64,000 nt of DNA from Treponema sp. (GCA_002749205.1 PDOP01000036.1:1-64000), one strand, 5' to 3'. Positions 51,771 through 61,062 are shown, counted from the stretch's first letter. Made by a program: numbers and translations. Notes: generated by a model not told the origin, from the sequence alone.

Positions 51771-53498
51771 CTAAACGGCCTGTTGCGCCTTCAACATATT
51801 GGCAAAAACCCCGCCCTTAGATTTAAGCTCATCAGGGGTGCCTGATTCTGCAATCCGGCCGTCTTTAATTGCAACAATTTTATTTGCCCCAACAACGGTT
51901 CGCATTCTATGCGCAATAACAAGCACGGTTTTATCCTTTATAAGAGCACTAATAGCCTGCTGGATTTTACTTTCGTTTTCGGCATCAAGGCTCGCAGTAG
52001 CTTCATCAAGCAAAATCACCGGTGCATTTTTAAGCAAAGCTCGCGCTATAGAAATCCTTTGCCTCTCGCCACCGGATAACTTTTCACCGTTTTCGCCAAT
52101 CAGAGTATCATACCCGTCAGGCAATCGTTTAATAAATTCATCGCATTGTGCCATTCGAGCCGCTTCCTTTACTTCCTCATCACTTGCATCTTTTCTGCCT
52201 AAGCGTATATTTTCCATCACACTTGAATTAAACAAAAGCACATCTTGAAATACAATCGAAAAATTTTGAAGAAGTGTCTCAGGGTCTATTTTTGAAATAT
52301 CCTCACCGCCAAGTGTTACAACACCGCTGTCGACATCCCAAAAGCGTGCGGCAAGTTTAGCCGCAGTACTCTTTCCGCCTCCTGATGGTCCTATAAGAGC
52401 TGTAACCTCACCCTGTTTTGCAACAAAATTGACTTCCTTTAAGGTTTGCATACCTTTTTCATAAGAAAAGTCAACATTCTTAAATTCAATATCATACCCT
52501 TTAGGAGAAAACTCTTTTGCACCTGTTTGGCGTGGCATATTATGCATTTCTTTCATTCTGTTTATTCTTACATCCAAAAACAAAAGAGCCGCCATATTAT
52601 TCATGGAGTCTATAAACGGGTCATATATTCGCCCAACCATAACCAAAAATACCAAATAGGTAAATATATTTATGGTACCGGATGCAAGAAAATATGCACC
52701 TGCAAATATTACACTGGGCAAACCCAGCTTAAAGAAAAACTGCGAAAAAATAATCAATGAACCGCCTACCAACTCACTTTTAATTAACTCACCTTCGTAT
52801 TCGTCTAATTGAGAGCTAAGCTCAGAGAAATACTTTTCCTCTTGATTATAAGATTTAACCTCCTGAACGGTATCCAACCCTTCCTGTATTTTTTCTGAAA
52901 TATTCCGCTTCTTCAGGTACACCACATTATGACTTTTACTCATTGTTTTTTTCGAAAAAGAAAAAACAATAAAAGCAACGGGTACAACCCAAATTAAAGA
53001 GAGAGTCATTCTCCAATTGTAAAAAAACATCATGATTATCATTAGCGACATTGTAACAAAAGATGCAAATATTTGCGGAATAGTGTGAGAAAACAACTGC
53101 TCAAGCTGTGTTACATCTTCCATTATAATCGCACTCAAATCAGCTATATCTTTTTTGCCGAAAAAAGCCATAGGCAGTTCCCGCAATGTTTCTGCTAACT
53201 TAATACGGTTTGTCTCACTTTCATTGTAAACACGCACATAAGTAGCATCATAATCAATATACGAAATGATGTACATTACAAGAAGCGAAATCACCCCAAA
53301 CACCACATAAAAAAGCCAACCTCTTTTTGGCTCTGTACCGTTTACAAGTAAGCCAAAATAATCCTCCAAAAACATAAATGCGACCATAACGGGAGCCAAA
53401 AAAGAAAAATTCAATATACTGTGAGTTATAATACTTTTGCGTAAATCCTTGGCTCCTTTTTCGCTCATGGCAAATTTATCCTGAAAAAATTTAATCAT
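51771..53498 (-). CDS. ABC exporter half-transporter (membrane + ATPase), second gene
   Basis: About 575 residues. Six membrane helices in the first 320 residues are followed by the ATPase: Walker A GPSGGGKST, Q-loop IVFQDVLLFNSSVMENIRLGR, signature LSGGERQRISIARALL, Walker B VILLDEATASLD, and H-loop VIAHRMRTV. All catalytic residues, including the Glu after Walker B, are present. Of two adjacent ATGs, 53498 has better spacing (6 bases) to AAGGAG. It begins 10 bases after the first gene, so the two form a heterodimer. The substrate is unknown: peptide, lipid and siderophore exporters share this build. Confidence 0.9.
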   Translation of the reverse strand: MIKFFQDKFAMSEKGAKDLRKSIITHSILNFSFLAPVMVAFMFLEDYFGLLVNGTEPKRGWLFYVVFGVISLLVMYIISYIDYDATYVRVYNESETNRIKLAETLRELPMAFFGKKDIADLSAIIMEDVTQLEQLFSHTIPQIFASFVTMSLMIIMMFFYNWRMTLSLIWVVPVAFIVFSFSKKTMSKSHNVVYLKKRNISEKIQEGLDTVQEVKSYNQEEKYFSELSSQLDEYEGELIKSELVGGSLIIFSQFFFKLGLPSVIFAGAYFLASGTINIFTYLVFLVMVGRIYDPFIDSMNNMAALLFLDVRINRMKEMHNMPRQTGAKEFSPKGYDIEFKNVDFSYEKGMQTLKEVNFVAKQGEVTALIGPSGGGKSTAAKLAARFWDVDSGVVTLGGEDISKIDPETLLQNFSIVFQDVLLFNSSVMENIRLGRKDASDEEVKEAARMAQCDEFIKRLPDGYDTLIGENGEKLSGGERQRISIARALLKNAPVILLDEATASLDAENESKIQQAISALIKDKTVLVIAHRMRTVVGANKIVAIKDGRIAESGTPDELKSKGGVFANMLKAQQAV

Positions 53499-53508
53499 CA
53501 TTTTCTCC

Positions 53509-55284
53509 TTATATCTTCCAATCAACGGATTGCTGATATTCATTCCACATAGTCGTATACAAACCGTCTTCTTTTAAAAGCTCGTCATGCGTACCGCTTT
53601 GCACAATCTTCCCATTATCAACAACCAAAATTTTATCCGCATTTTTCACGGTAGTCAGTCTGTGAGCAATCATCAGTGTTGTTTTATTTTTACTCAACTC
53701 ATGCAAAGCCGCCTGAATAAGATGCTCGTTTTCAGGGTCGGCAAAAGCAGTTGCTTCATCTAAAATTACAATTGGAGCATCTTTTAAAATAGCCCGAGCA
53801 AGCGCTATCCTCTGCTGCTCACCGCCGGATAAATATGTCCCCTCTTTTCCTATCACCGTCTCAAGACCTTCAGGTAAACCGTCAATAATTTCCCTACTCT
53901 GCGACAGGTCAACAGCTTTTTGAATTTCAGCTTCTCCGGCATTTTCATTACCGTAAATTATATTCTCTCTAAGTGAAGTTTTAAAAAGTTTTGTATTTTG
54001 AAAAACAAAAGAAATCCGATCCATTAAATCCTGCTTGGCAAAACTCTTTATGTTTTTTCCGCCAATTAAAACCTCACCTGAATCAGCATCCCAAAAACGC
54101 GTAGCAAGTCGCGCAATAGTAGTCTTACCGCCACCCGATGCTCCGACAAGCGCAACACTCTCGCCTTCCTTTACATCAAAACTCACACCGTCAACAGCAT
54201 TCTGTTTTGCATCGGCATAAGCAAAAACAACATCCTTAAATTCAATTGTATTTTCATTAACACCAACGCTCTCTTTTTCAAACACCATTTCAGGGTAATC
54301 CAAAATATCATCAAACCTGTTCAAGGCTTGTGCCGCCAGCTCTGCAAAACTCTGAAAATACATACTCTTCATCAAAAGCATGGTAAAGTTTGGAGCAATC
54401 AACAGATAAAACGTAAAATCCGTCAACACCTCCGCAATATTTCCGTCTAAAGTAATAAACAAAATAGAAAAAGGTACAAGGAAAAAAGCGGCAGCCTGCA
54501 TAATGACTGTATAAAATGACATCGGTTTTTTCCATATCAAAGTAACCGCAATAACCATTTCTTTATAACTTTTAATACTGTCAACAAATCGCTTAAAAGC
54601 AAAAACACTCTGACCGAATGTTTTTACAACAGGAATACCCCTTACGTACTCAACAGACTCACTGCTCACCTTTTCAAGCCTGCGAAAAAATTCCAGCCTT
54701 AACTTTTTACCCTCATCTGTCATCATCAAACTCATTGACATAAGACCTAAGACAATCGGAATCATGGAAACCAAACCCAACCGCCAGTCAAAAATAAAAA
54801 GTAAAGCCAGCATAATAATCGGGGCAAGGACAGTTCCCGCCAAATCAGGAAGCTGGTGAGCCAAAAAAGTATGCGTCTGGGCGGCATTATCGTCTATAGC
54901 CTTGCGTAATTTTCCGCTTTGATTTTTACTGAAAAAACCCAAGGGCATATTCATAACCCGCTGCATTCCAACCTTCCGAATTCCCATCTCCGCATGAAAA
55001 GCCGCAAAATGCGACGACAATAAAGCAAAAAAGTAAACCAAAGTTCCAAGCACCGCAGAGCCCAACGCCATAAACGCATAAAACTTAACGCTGTCAAACG
55101 AAACTGCACCACTGCTTACAAACAACTCTTTCGCAATGAACCACAAAAAAACAAACGGCAAAATTCCAAGCACAGCCGAAATTGCCGAAAGAACCAACGA
55201 AACGGAAAACAAATATTTTTTATTTCCCATGTACGGAAGCAGCCTCTTTAAAGTTGACTGCCTCTTTTTCTTTTCATTAGCCAT
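53509..55284 (-). CDS. ABC exporter half-transporter (membrane + ATPase), first gene
   Basis: About 591 residues from ATG 55284, which has GGAGG six bases upstream; a longer frame runs back through a repeat element and is rejected. Membrane helices cover about 20-310. The ATPase has Walker A GASGGGKTT, Q-loop FVFQNTKLFKTSLRENIIYG, signature LSGGEQQRIALARAIL, Walker B IVILDEATAFADPENE and H-loop MIAHRLTTV. The D-loop reads AFADPEN instead of ASLD, as in one half of heterodimeric exporters of the IrtA/IrtB or YbtP/YbtQ kind. A siderophore role is thus possible but unproven. Confidence 0.9.
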   Translation of the reverse strand: MANEKKKRQSTLKRLLPYMGNKKYLFSVSLVLSAISAVLGILPFVFLWFIAKELFVSSGAVSFDSVKFYAFMALGSAVLGTLVYFFALLSSHFAAFHAEMGIRKVGMQRVMNMPLGFFSKNQSGKLRKAIDDNAAQTHTFLAHQLPDLAGTVLAPIIMLALLFIFDWRLGLVSMIPIVLGLMSMSLMMTDEGKKLRLEFFRRLEKVSSESVEYVRGIPVVKTFGQSVFAFKRFVDSIKSYKEMVIAVTLIWKKPMSFYTVIMQAAAFFLVPFSILFITLDGNIAEVLTDFTFYLLIAPNFTMLLMKSMYFQSFAELAAQALNRFDDILDYPEMVFEKESVGVNENTIEFKDVVFAYADAKQNAVDGVSFDVKEGESVALVGASGGGKTTIARLATRFWDADSGEVLIGGKNIKSFAKQDLMDRISFVFQNTKLFKTSLRENIIYGNENAGEAEIQKAVDLSQSREIIDGLPEGLETVIGKEGTYLSGGEQQRIALARAILKDAPIVILDEATAFADPENEHLIQAALHELSKNKTTLMIAHRLTTVKNADKILVVDNGKIVQSGTHDELLKEDGLYTTMWNEYQQSVDWKI

Positions 55285-55294
55285 AATGCCTCCA

Positions 55295-55323
55295 AATATA
55301 AAAACCGACAAAACATCGATCAA
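55295..55323 (-). promoter_or_regulatory. promoter of the ABC exporter operon
   Basis: On the minus strand TTGATC and TATATT are 17 bases apart. Confidence 0.5.
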
Positions 55324-55340
55324 TATCCTAAAATTATTTA

Positions 55341-55392
55341 AAGGGGGAAAAGTCCCCCTCGCTCCAAACCAAAGGTTTTCCGCTACCCCCTT
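55341..55392 (-). repeat. family 2 element, short form
   Basis: GGGGGAAAAGTCCCCCTCGCT and GGTTTTCCGCTACCCCC keep the ends of the family, but the nested middle is missing. It is followed by CGGGGGACACCCCCG, a further hairpin. Confidence 0.55.
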
Positions 55393-55576
55393 TAGCGGGG
55401 GACACCCCCGCAACGCCCCCGTCATTAAACTCTTTTTAAAAACATTCTCTCACTTGTTCAAGTATAGAAATTATAAAAAAAATGTCAACCATATTTGACA
55501 AGTTTTTTTATTTATTTTCAATTCTATTTTGCAGGCATCGTATCCGGCAGAAAACCGGCATGCTTTAGCAAAAACC

Positions 55577-55716
55577 TTAACCTGATTTTAGCGACCGCAG
55601 TCTACCTTTTTGTCCGCTTTTATAAAACAAACAAAGACCTTCGCCGGCAGAAGAAGCGTCTATTAAATCCAACAAGCAAAGGACAAAAGGTTATGCAAGG
55701 TCGCCGGTTGCACAGC
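55577..55716 (+). repeat. family 1 dispersed palindromic element (subtype A)
   Basis: The left arm is TTAACCTGATTTTAGCGACC, CAGTCTACC and TTTTTGTCC. The right arm is GGACAAAAGGTTATGCAAGG, then TCGCCGGTTGC. The central stem is CTTCGCCGGCAGAAG. Confidence 0.75.
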
Positions 55717-55783
55717 AAATAAATGTTGTTAAAACAACATTTATTTGCTTTTATTTTTTATTAAATTTTTGTATACTTGTTTC

Positions 55784-56773
55784 ATGGATATTGAGGCTTT
55801 GGAATTTCGAGCGGCGTGCATTCAATCTGTTCGAGAATTTTTTGTTCGCGAAAATTATTTGGAGCTTGACACACCGGCTCTGGCACCTGAGTTGATACCG
55901 GAAAGTTGTTTGGAAGTTTTTCGCACTGAATATGTTTCGCCCGTTTCAAGGCGAGATTTGTTTTTAGTCCCTTCGCCTGAAGTTTATATTAAGCAGGTGA
56001 TTGCGCAACACGGCAGGTCGGTTTTTCAAATTTCAAAATGCTATCGCAATGCAGAATCTTTCGCTCGTATTCACAGACCGGAATTTACGATGCTTGAGTA
56101 TTATACGATGAATGCAGACTATCTTTTTTCACTTGAAGTAACAGCGAGACTCTTTAAATTTGTTGCCGAAAAAATTTCAGGTCTGCCTCTTTGCGAAAAA
56201 AAATCTTGCGAAATGTTTTCCGCTCCGTTTAAGATTTTAAGCATGAATGATGCTTTCAAAAAATATTGCGGATTTGCACTTTCAGAGCAAACAACAGAGA
56301 GCCTTGCACTCAATGCGGAAACATTAGGTGCAGGCGAATACGAAAAACTGCGAGAACTTTCGTGGGACGATTTATACGAGCTTATTTTAGTTCACACAAT
56401 CGAGCCTAAGTTAGCCGAATGCGGAATTGTTGCATTGATTGATTATCCTGCGAAGGCGGACTGCTTGGCAAAGGAGCGTTCGGATACGAGTAACCCTGAT
56501 TTTAGTGTTAAGGAGCGTTGGGAAATTTACGCTAACGGTGTTGAGCTTGCAAACTGTTATACGGAAGAGCGAAATGAAAATATGATTGAAAAATATTTTT
56601 CAGCTGAAACAAAATTAAAAAACTCCGCCTTGGTAAGGCACCCAAGCGTAAAAAACTTTGGCGAAATCTGTTCAAAGATGCCTGAATGTTCCGGAGTCGC
56701 ATTGGGTGTGGATAGACTGATTATGTTGCTTGCGGGTAAAAAAACACTTGACTCATTCGTGTATGAATTTTAA
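55784..56773 (+). CDS. epmA: EpmA/GenX-type lysyl-tRNA synthetase paralogue
   Basis: A protein of 329 residues: the class II synthetase core of LysRS without the anticodon-binding domain. Motif 2 is FQISKCYRNAESFARIHRPEFTMLEYY, and motif 3 is SGVALGVDRLIMLLAG; YANGVELANCYTE is the amino acid site. EpmA attaches beta-lysine to a lysine of elongation factor P. EF-P and the aminomutase EpmB are not in the window, so the substrate is inferred. ATG 55784 is chosen; TATACT ends six bases before it, again a nearly leaderless start. Confidence 0.92.
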   Translation: MDIEALEFRAACIQSVREFFVRENYLELDTPALAPELIPESCLEVFRTEYVSPVSRRDLFLVPSPEVYIKQVIAQHGRSVFQISKCYRNAESFARIHRPEFTMLEYYTMNADYLFSLEVTARLFKFVAEKISGLPLCEKKSCEMFSAPFKILSMNDAFKKYCGFALSEQTTESLALNAETLGAGEYEKLRELSWDDLYELILVHTIEPKLAECGIVALIDYPAKADCLAKERSDTSNPDFSVKERWEIYANGVELANCYTEERNENMIEKYFSAETKLKNSALVRHPSVKNFGEICSKMPECSGVALGVDRLIMLLAGKKTLDSFVYEF

Positions 56774-56818
56774 AACACAAAATTACCGACCTTGAATAAA
56801 AGTCAAAATTATATTAGT

Positions 56819-57448
56819 ATGTCGGTAATGATCAATAAAGAGCCAAAACCGGAAAAAAATTTAGTTTACCGTGAAAATATTAAAATCCTTATCAAGCTTT
56901 TTTTTGTTTTCTTTAAAATAGGTGCCGTTACTTTTGGCGGCGGACTTGCAATGCTGCCTATTTTGCGCAGAGAAATAGTTGACAGGTTAAAATGGGCAAC
57001 AGACGAAGAAATGCTTGACTATTATGTTATCGGCCAAAGCACACCCGGCATAATTGCAACCAATGTTGCAACCTTCATCGGGTTTAAGCGATTCGGGTTT
57101 ATCGGCTCTCTTGTTGCAAGCATAGGTATTGTTATGCCCTCCGTTATTGTAATTACCGTAATTGCCGCCTTTATTACAAACTTTTCTCAAATCGAAATCG
57201 TACATAAAGCAATGCGCGGAATAAATGTCGCCGTTGCAATGCTTTTGACAGATGCCATTTTGAATTTGGGAAGCAAAACAATTCAGGGCATTTTAACATT
57301 CCTGATTGCAGTGGCCGCTTTTTTTGCAATGAGTGTGTTAAATATTTCTGCAATTTGGATTGTGCTTGTAGCCGCCGCTTTGGGTATTATTATTCAGACG
57401 CTAAAAGAAATCATAAAAAAAGCATCTACAAAGGCGGATAAAAAATGA
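56819..57448 (+). CDS. chromate transporter family protein, first half
   Basis: A membrane protein of about 209 residues with one CHR domain: FFKIGAVTFGGGLAMLPILRREIV, then YVIGQSTPGIIATNVATFIGF, with six or so helices. Together with the next gene it forms a two-component CHR transporter. Such proteins move chromate or other anions, and many have no proven substrate. ATG 56819 is taken; ATG 56828 is also possible, and neither has a strong ribosome binding site. It overlaps the second half by four bases (ATGA). Confidence 0.85.
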   Translation: MSVMINKEPKPEKNLVYRENIKILIKLFFVFFKIGAVTFGGGLAMLPILRREIVDRLKWATDEEMLDYYVIGQSTPGIIATNVATFIGFKRFGFIGSLVASIGIVMPSVIVITVIAAFITNFSQIEIVHKAMRGINVAVAMLLTDAILNLGSKTIQGILTFLIAVAAFFAMSVLNISAIWIVLVAAALGIIIQTLKEIIKKASTKADKK

Positions 57449-58005
57449 GTTTAATCGCCCTTTTTTTTCTGTTTGCTTACATCGGGTTTTGTGTTATCGG
57501 CGGCGGCTTAGTCGGCATCAGTATTATGCAACAAGAGCTTATCCCGAGGGGCTTAATTACAGAGTCGGACTTTTACGCAATGATTGCAGTAGCAGAATCC
57601 ACTCCCGGCCCAATCGGCGTAAACATGGCAACATTTATCGGGTATAAACTGCATGGCGTTCTAGGCGGTATAGTCTTAACGGCAGGGCTCGTGCTTCCGT
57701 CTTTTGTGGTGATTGTTTTAATTGCCGCATTCGCAAAATCCTTAAAAGAAAACACTCTCGTAAAAAAAAGCCTTTACGGTATTCGCGCAAGTGCAACGGG
57801 TATGATTGCAGTTGCCGCATGGGGAATTTTAAGCATTACAATTCTTAACCGCTCTGCAATTTCGAGCTTGGATTTTAAGCATGTTTTAAACATTCCGCAA
57901 TTGATATTTTTTGTTGCAAGCCTCGCTTTAATGCGTAGTGTTAAAAAACTGCACCCGATTATGTTTGTCGTTGCAGGTGCCGTTTTTGGAATTCTTTTTT
58001 TATAG
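57445..58005 (+). CDS. chromate transporter family protein, second half
   Basis: A membrane protein of 186 residues with one CHR domain: FAYIGFCVIGGGLVGISIMQQELI, VAESTPGPIGVNMATFIGYKL and four further helices. The motifs parallel those of the first half (GGG, STPG, NxATFIG), which shows an old duplication. It starts inside the end of the first gene, so the two are made in equal amounts. Confidence 0.87.
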   Translation: MSLIALFFLFAYIGFCVIGGGLVGISIMQQELIPRGLITESDFYAMIAVAESTPGPIGVNMATFIGYKLHGVLGGIVLTAGLVLPSFVVIVLIAAFAKSLKENTLVKKSLYGIRASATGMIAVAAWGILSITILNRSAISSLDFKHVLNIPQLIFFVASLALMRSVKKLHPIMFVVAGAVFGILFL

Positions 58006-58057
58006 AATAAGAGCTTTAGCTCTACAGTCTTTTTTTATTTTGCCGACATCTTTATGT

Positions 58058-59074
58058 ATGAGTGTTTTTCGTTTTAAAAAAGCCGTTATGGTCGGTATAG
58101 TCGGATTATTTTTATTGGTCGCAGTTTTTTCTATCGATACTAGTACAGCAGATGCACAAGGGAAAAATGAATGGCTTCCTGTTTTTCCTTCAGCACTTTT
58201 TGTTGAAAACTTAAAACCCAATAATTTAAATAAACAGATTTATTATGTAAAAAACATCACCGAAATAGAAGCCGAAAAAAAAATGGCTGAAAGTCGTTTG
58301 CAATCTGTTTTATTAAATAACGATCTTTTCGGAATTTACGGTAAACCCAATGCTTATACAATGGGAATGCTCGGTCAGTATAATGTAGAAGACTTAGATC
58401 CTATTATGGACAAATATGTCAAAATCTATGATGAGGCAAACGGTAACAGGGGGATTATTCCCGCCCTATATATTATTTACGGCACCTGTTTCCCGGGTGG
58501 CGATATTGGATTGCTTTCAGATGCAACAACACTAAAATACATTAAATATGCGACAGAAAGAGGGTGGTATGTTTTTTTGGATCACCAAATCGGAAAATAT
58601 TCGGTTGAACATGCAATGAATGCAATTCTGCCTTTTTTGAAATATCCGAATGTGCATCTTGCCATTGACCCCGAGTGGCATACAACGAAACCAAGGGAAG
58701 TAATAGGCTCTGTAACCGCAGAAGAAATAAACAAAGCACAACAGATGATGCAGGATTATATTGTCAAGCATAATATTTACGGAAGGCGCTTTTTTGTTAT
58801 TCATCAGTTTCATTCAGCTATGATTAAAAGCAGGCATAAAGTAAAAAGCAATTTTGAGCGCGTACAATTAATTCACTGCTCAGACGGACACGGCTCACCA
58901 CGAGTGAAAAGAGACACTTATGCTTTTAACGGTATAGCAAAGAACATGCCTCTCAAATCTTTCAAACTGTTTACAAAAACTACTGTCGAAGGACCGGGAT
59001 ATGACATTCCGCTTATGACTCCTAAGGAAGTGTTTGAATTAAAACCGCGCCCTTATTTTATCATGTATCAGTAA
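58058..59074 (+). CDS. exported protein of unknown function with a DPEWH motif
   Basis: A protein of 338 residues. ATG 58058 is chosen because it opens a membrane or signal helix (VMVGIVGLFLLVAVFSID). The body has alternating strands and helices like a TIM barrel: NNDLFGIYGKPN, GIIPALYIIYGTCFPGGDIG, GWYVFLDHQIGKYSVEHAMN, HLAIDPEWHT (two acids at a strand end, as in glycosidases) and FFVIHQFHSAMIK. This pattern recalls actinobacterial envelope proteins with a DPEW motif. A carbohydrate-active role is a guess. It follows the chromate pair by 52 bases. Confidence 0.65.
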   Translation: MSVFRFKKAVMVGIVGLFLLVAVFSIDTSTADAQGKNEWLPVFPSALFVENLKPNNLNKQIYYVKNITEIEAEKKMAESRLQSVLLNNDLFGIYGKPNAYTMGMLGQYNVEDLDPIMDKYVKIYDEANGNRGIIPALYIIYGTCFPGGDIGLLSDATTLKYIKYATERGWYVFLDHQIGKYSVEHAMNAILPFLKYPNVHLAIDPEWHTTKPREVIGSVTAEEINKAQQMMQDYIVKHNIYGRRFFVIHQFHSAMIKSRHKVKSNFERVQLIHCSDGHGSPRVKRDTYAFNGIAKNMPLKSFKLFTKTTVEGPGYDIPLMTPKEVFELKPRPYFIMYQ

Positions 59075-59099
59075 AAGCATAACAATAAGAGTGCTGTTG

Positions 59100-59226
59100 C
59101 CTGATTTTAAGTTCGCCGGTATCCTTTCGCTCGTTTTAAATAAACTAAAGAGACCTTTGACAGGAAGGAAAAGCGTCGATTGTTTTTTAAGAAAAGAGCG
59201 AAAGATTTAAGGCGAACGTCTGTTGG
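59100..59226 (+). repeat. family 1 dispersed palindromic element (subtype B)
   Basis: The left arm is CCTGATTTTAAGTTCGCCGG, TATCC and TTTCGCTCG. The right arm is AGAGCGAAAGATTTAAGGCG, then AACGTCTGTTGG. The distal arm bases (CGCTC/GAGCG) differ from the copy at 37141 (TGCTC/GAGCA) on both sides. Confidence 0.75.
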
Positions 59227-59297
59227 AGCTTTAGCTCAAAAAAAACTTAAACATTTTTTTTTAATTCCGATAAAGAATTATAGCGGGAGGAATTGCT

Positions 59298-60020
59298 ATG
59301 AAAAGATTATTAACATTTTTTGCAGTTTTTTTTATCACAGGTTTTTTATTTGCACAAAGCGATATTTTATCGGCAGAAACTTATGCGTCATTCTACGGCG
59401 AGGCTTTCCACGGAAGGAAAACCGCAAGCGGCGAAATTTACGATATGAACGCATACACTGCCGCACATAAAACTTTACCTTTCGGCACTGTTGTTGAAGT
59501 TACGAATTTAAATAACGGCAGAAAAATTTTTGTCCGCATAAATGACAGAGGCCCTTTTGTAGCAAACCGCGAAATTGATTTATCAAAAGCGGCCGCCTCG
59601 GCATTGGGTATGTTGCAACAAGGTGTAGCTCGAGTTTCACTCAGGCTTATCAGTTTGGGAAAAGATACTCAATCAACTCCACAACCAACTATACCACAAC
59701 CGAACATGCACGCGAAAACTCCACCGGCTTATGTTCAATACACAACAACTGCACCTGTGCTTATATATCAGCCAACAAACTCCAGAGAAACCTCAGGTAT
59801 ACTTTGGAGAATTCAACTTGGTTCGTTTACCCGAGAAGAAAACGCTTACAGGCTTGTTAAAAAGCTCAGAAAAATCGGTTTTGAGCCTGCTTATGAAAAA
59901 AGCGAAAACTTAATTCGAGTCGTTCTTCACGGAATTAAACCTATGGATTTAAATCGAATAAAAAGTGTTCTTAAAGAAAACCGAATCACGGATTATATTA
60001 TAAGACAAGAAGCGTGGTAA
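59298..60020 (+). CDS. rlpA: RlpA-family protein (DPBB + SPOR)
   Basis: A protein of 240 residues. The signal peptide ends at LFAQ. The double-psi barrel (about 30-115) has ASFYGEAFHGRKTASGEIYDMNAYTAAHKTLPFGT split over strands, and VRINDRGPFVANREIDLSKAAASALGM, including the catalytic-type Asp of RlpA lytic transglycosylases. A Pro/Thr/Gln linker is followed by a SPOR domain (RIQLGSFTREENAYRLVKKLRK). It cuts or binds denuded glycan strands at the septum. GGGAGGAATT precedes the ATG. Confidence 0.92.
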   Translation: MKRLLTFFAVFFITGFLFAQSDILSAETYASFYGEAFHGRKTASGEIYDMNAYTAAHKTLPFGTVVEVTNLNNGRKIFVRINDRGPFVANREIDLSKAAASALGMLQQGVARVSLRLISLGKDTQSTPQPTIPQPNMHAKTPPAYVQYTTTAPVLIYQPTNSRETSGILWRIQLGSFTREENAYRLVKKLRKIGFEPAYEKSENLIRVVLHGIKPMDLNRIKSVLKENRITDYIIRQEAW

Positions 60021-60032
60021 AATCGATATTTG

Positions 60033-60067
60033 AAAAAAGGGGCTATCTTAAAGCCCCTTATTTTTTT
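60033..60067. terminator. bidirectional terminator between rlpA and the converging barrel gene
   Basis: AAGGGGCT and AGCCCCTT pair perfectly. T runs follow on both strands, so it serves both genes; it overlaps the stop codon of the minus-strand gene. Confidence 0.85.
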
Positions 60068-61062
60068 GCCCTCACAAAAAAACCTACACTCATTTTCCCG
60101 TACTCCGCAGTTTGCCCCGCACTACCCTTAGGATACACCGCCGTTAAAATTTTCCCTGAATAGGTTTTTGTCATCCCCTTTTTGTTAAGCATAAATTTGT
60201 ATTCAGCCCCAACGGTTAAACCGATGTATTTTGAAAAAAGCCACTTTACTTCCGTGTTAATTCCAAGACCAAATCCGCCGGTTTTAAACTCATCATAAAA
60301 TCTTTTATTTCTTAAAATATGATAATCAAGCGAATTGGAAAAATAATAAGGCATTATTTCAAAACCGGTTTTAACATAAACCTCTTTTGGCATTACGACA
60401 AAATGCAAATCCAATCCAATTGATGTGGTAATCCTTTGAAGCTCATAAGTAATTTGAGTACCCGAATATTCTTTATAACCATACCAGTCATAAGTTCCAT
60501 GCCCGTCAATACCCTTCCATTTTTGCCTTGAATATTCGACACCTAAAAGAGGCTCAATAAAAATAAGCGTATGCTCCGATTTTAAATATTCGGTTTGTGG
60601 TAAATTAAATTTCCAACCAACCGTTCCTCCAAGCGAATACTGCCATAGCAAAAACGCATCGTGAATTGAATCCCCAACCTTTTTTTTCACACCGTTTTTA
60701 TATTTATAATCTTTATCGGTTAATTTACCCGCGAATATTCTTGGCGAAAAAACGGAGTTAAACTTTAAGTTAAACCCCTGCTTTAACTCAAATCGCATGT
60801 TTGCAAAAATAAACACAAACGGATACATCGGCCAACGCAAATCACTTGCTATATTACCGGCACTGTAAACCAATTCGTGGGCTTCACCTACAGAAATCCC
60901 AAAACCTAAATCAAAATCAAAATCAAAAATAAACCGTGTCGCCGAATTTACAAAATTTTTATTTTTTTCTTTATGTTTATTTTCATAAGAATACTCTTCG
61001 GCAATACATGCGTATCCTGTTAAAGCAAAAATAAAAACAAACAATAAAAAAACTTTTTTCAT
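60058..61062 (-). CDS. outer-membrane beta-barrel protein
   Basis: About 334 residues from ATG 61062, which opens the signal peptide (MKKVFLLFVFIFALTGYACIA). The mature part is a chain of amphipathic strands rich in Tyr, Phe and Gly (FDFDFDLGFGISVGEAHELV, LLWQYSLGGTVGWKF, GFGLGINTEVKWLFS) and ends in KMSVGFFVRAKK. The lack of a terminal aromatic residue is slightly unusual. The function is unknown; it may be a surface antigen or porin. Confidence 0.68.
   Translation of the reverse strand: MKKVFLLFVFIFALTGYACIAEEYSYENKHKEKNKNFVNSATRFIFDFDFDLGFGISVGEAHELVYSAGNIASDLRWPMYPFVFIFANMRFELKQGFNLKFNSVFSPRIFAGKLTDKDYKYKNGVKKKVGDSIHDAFLLWQYSLGGTVGWKFNLPQTEYLKSEHTLIFIEPLLGVEYSRQKWKGIDGHGTYDWYGYKEYSGTQITYELQRITTSIGLDLHFVVMPKEVYVKTGFEIMPYYFSNSLDYHILRNKRFYDEFKTGGFGLGINTEVKWLFSKYIGLTVGAEYKFMLNKKGMTKTYSGKILTAVYPKGSAGQTAEYGKMSVGFFVRAKK

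Noticed and set aside
55285..55425. Longer N-terminus of the first ABC exporter gene
   Set aside because: The added residues come from a repeat element; GGAGG lies before ATG 55284.
59180..59470. Open frame of 96 codons overlapping rlpA
   Set aside because: It begins in a family 1 element and continues out of frame through rlpA.
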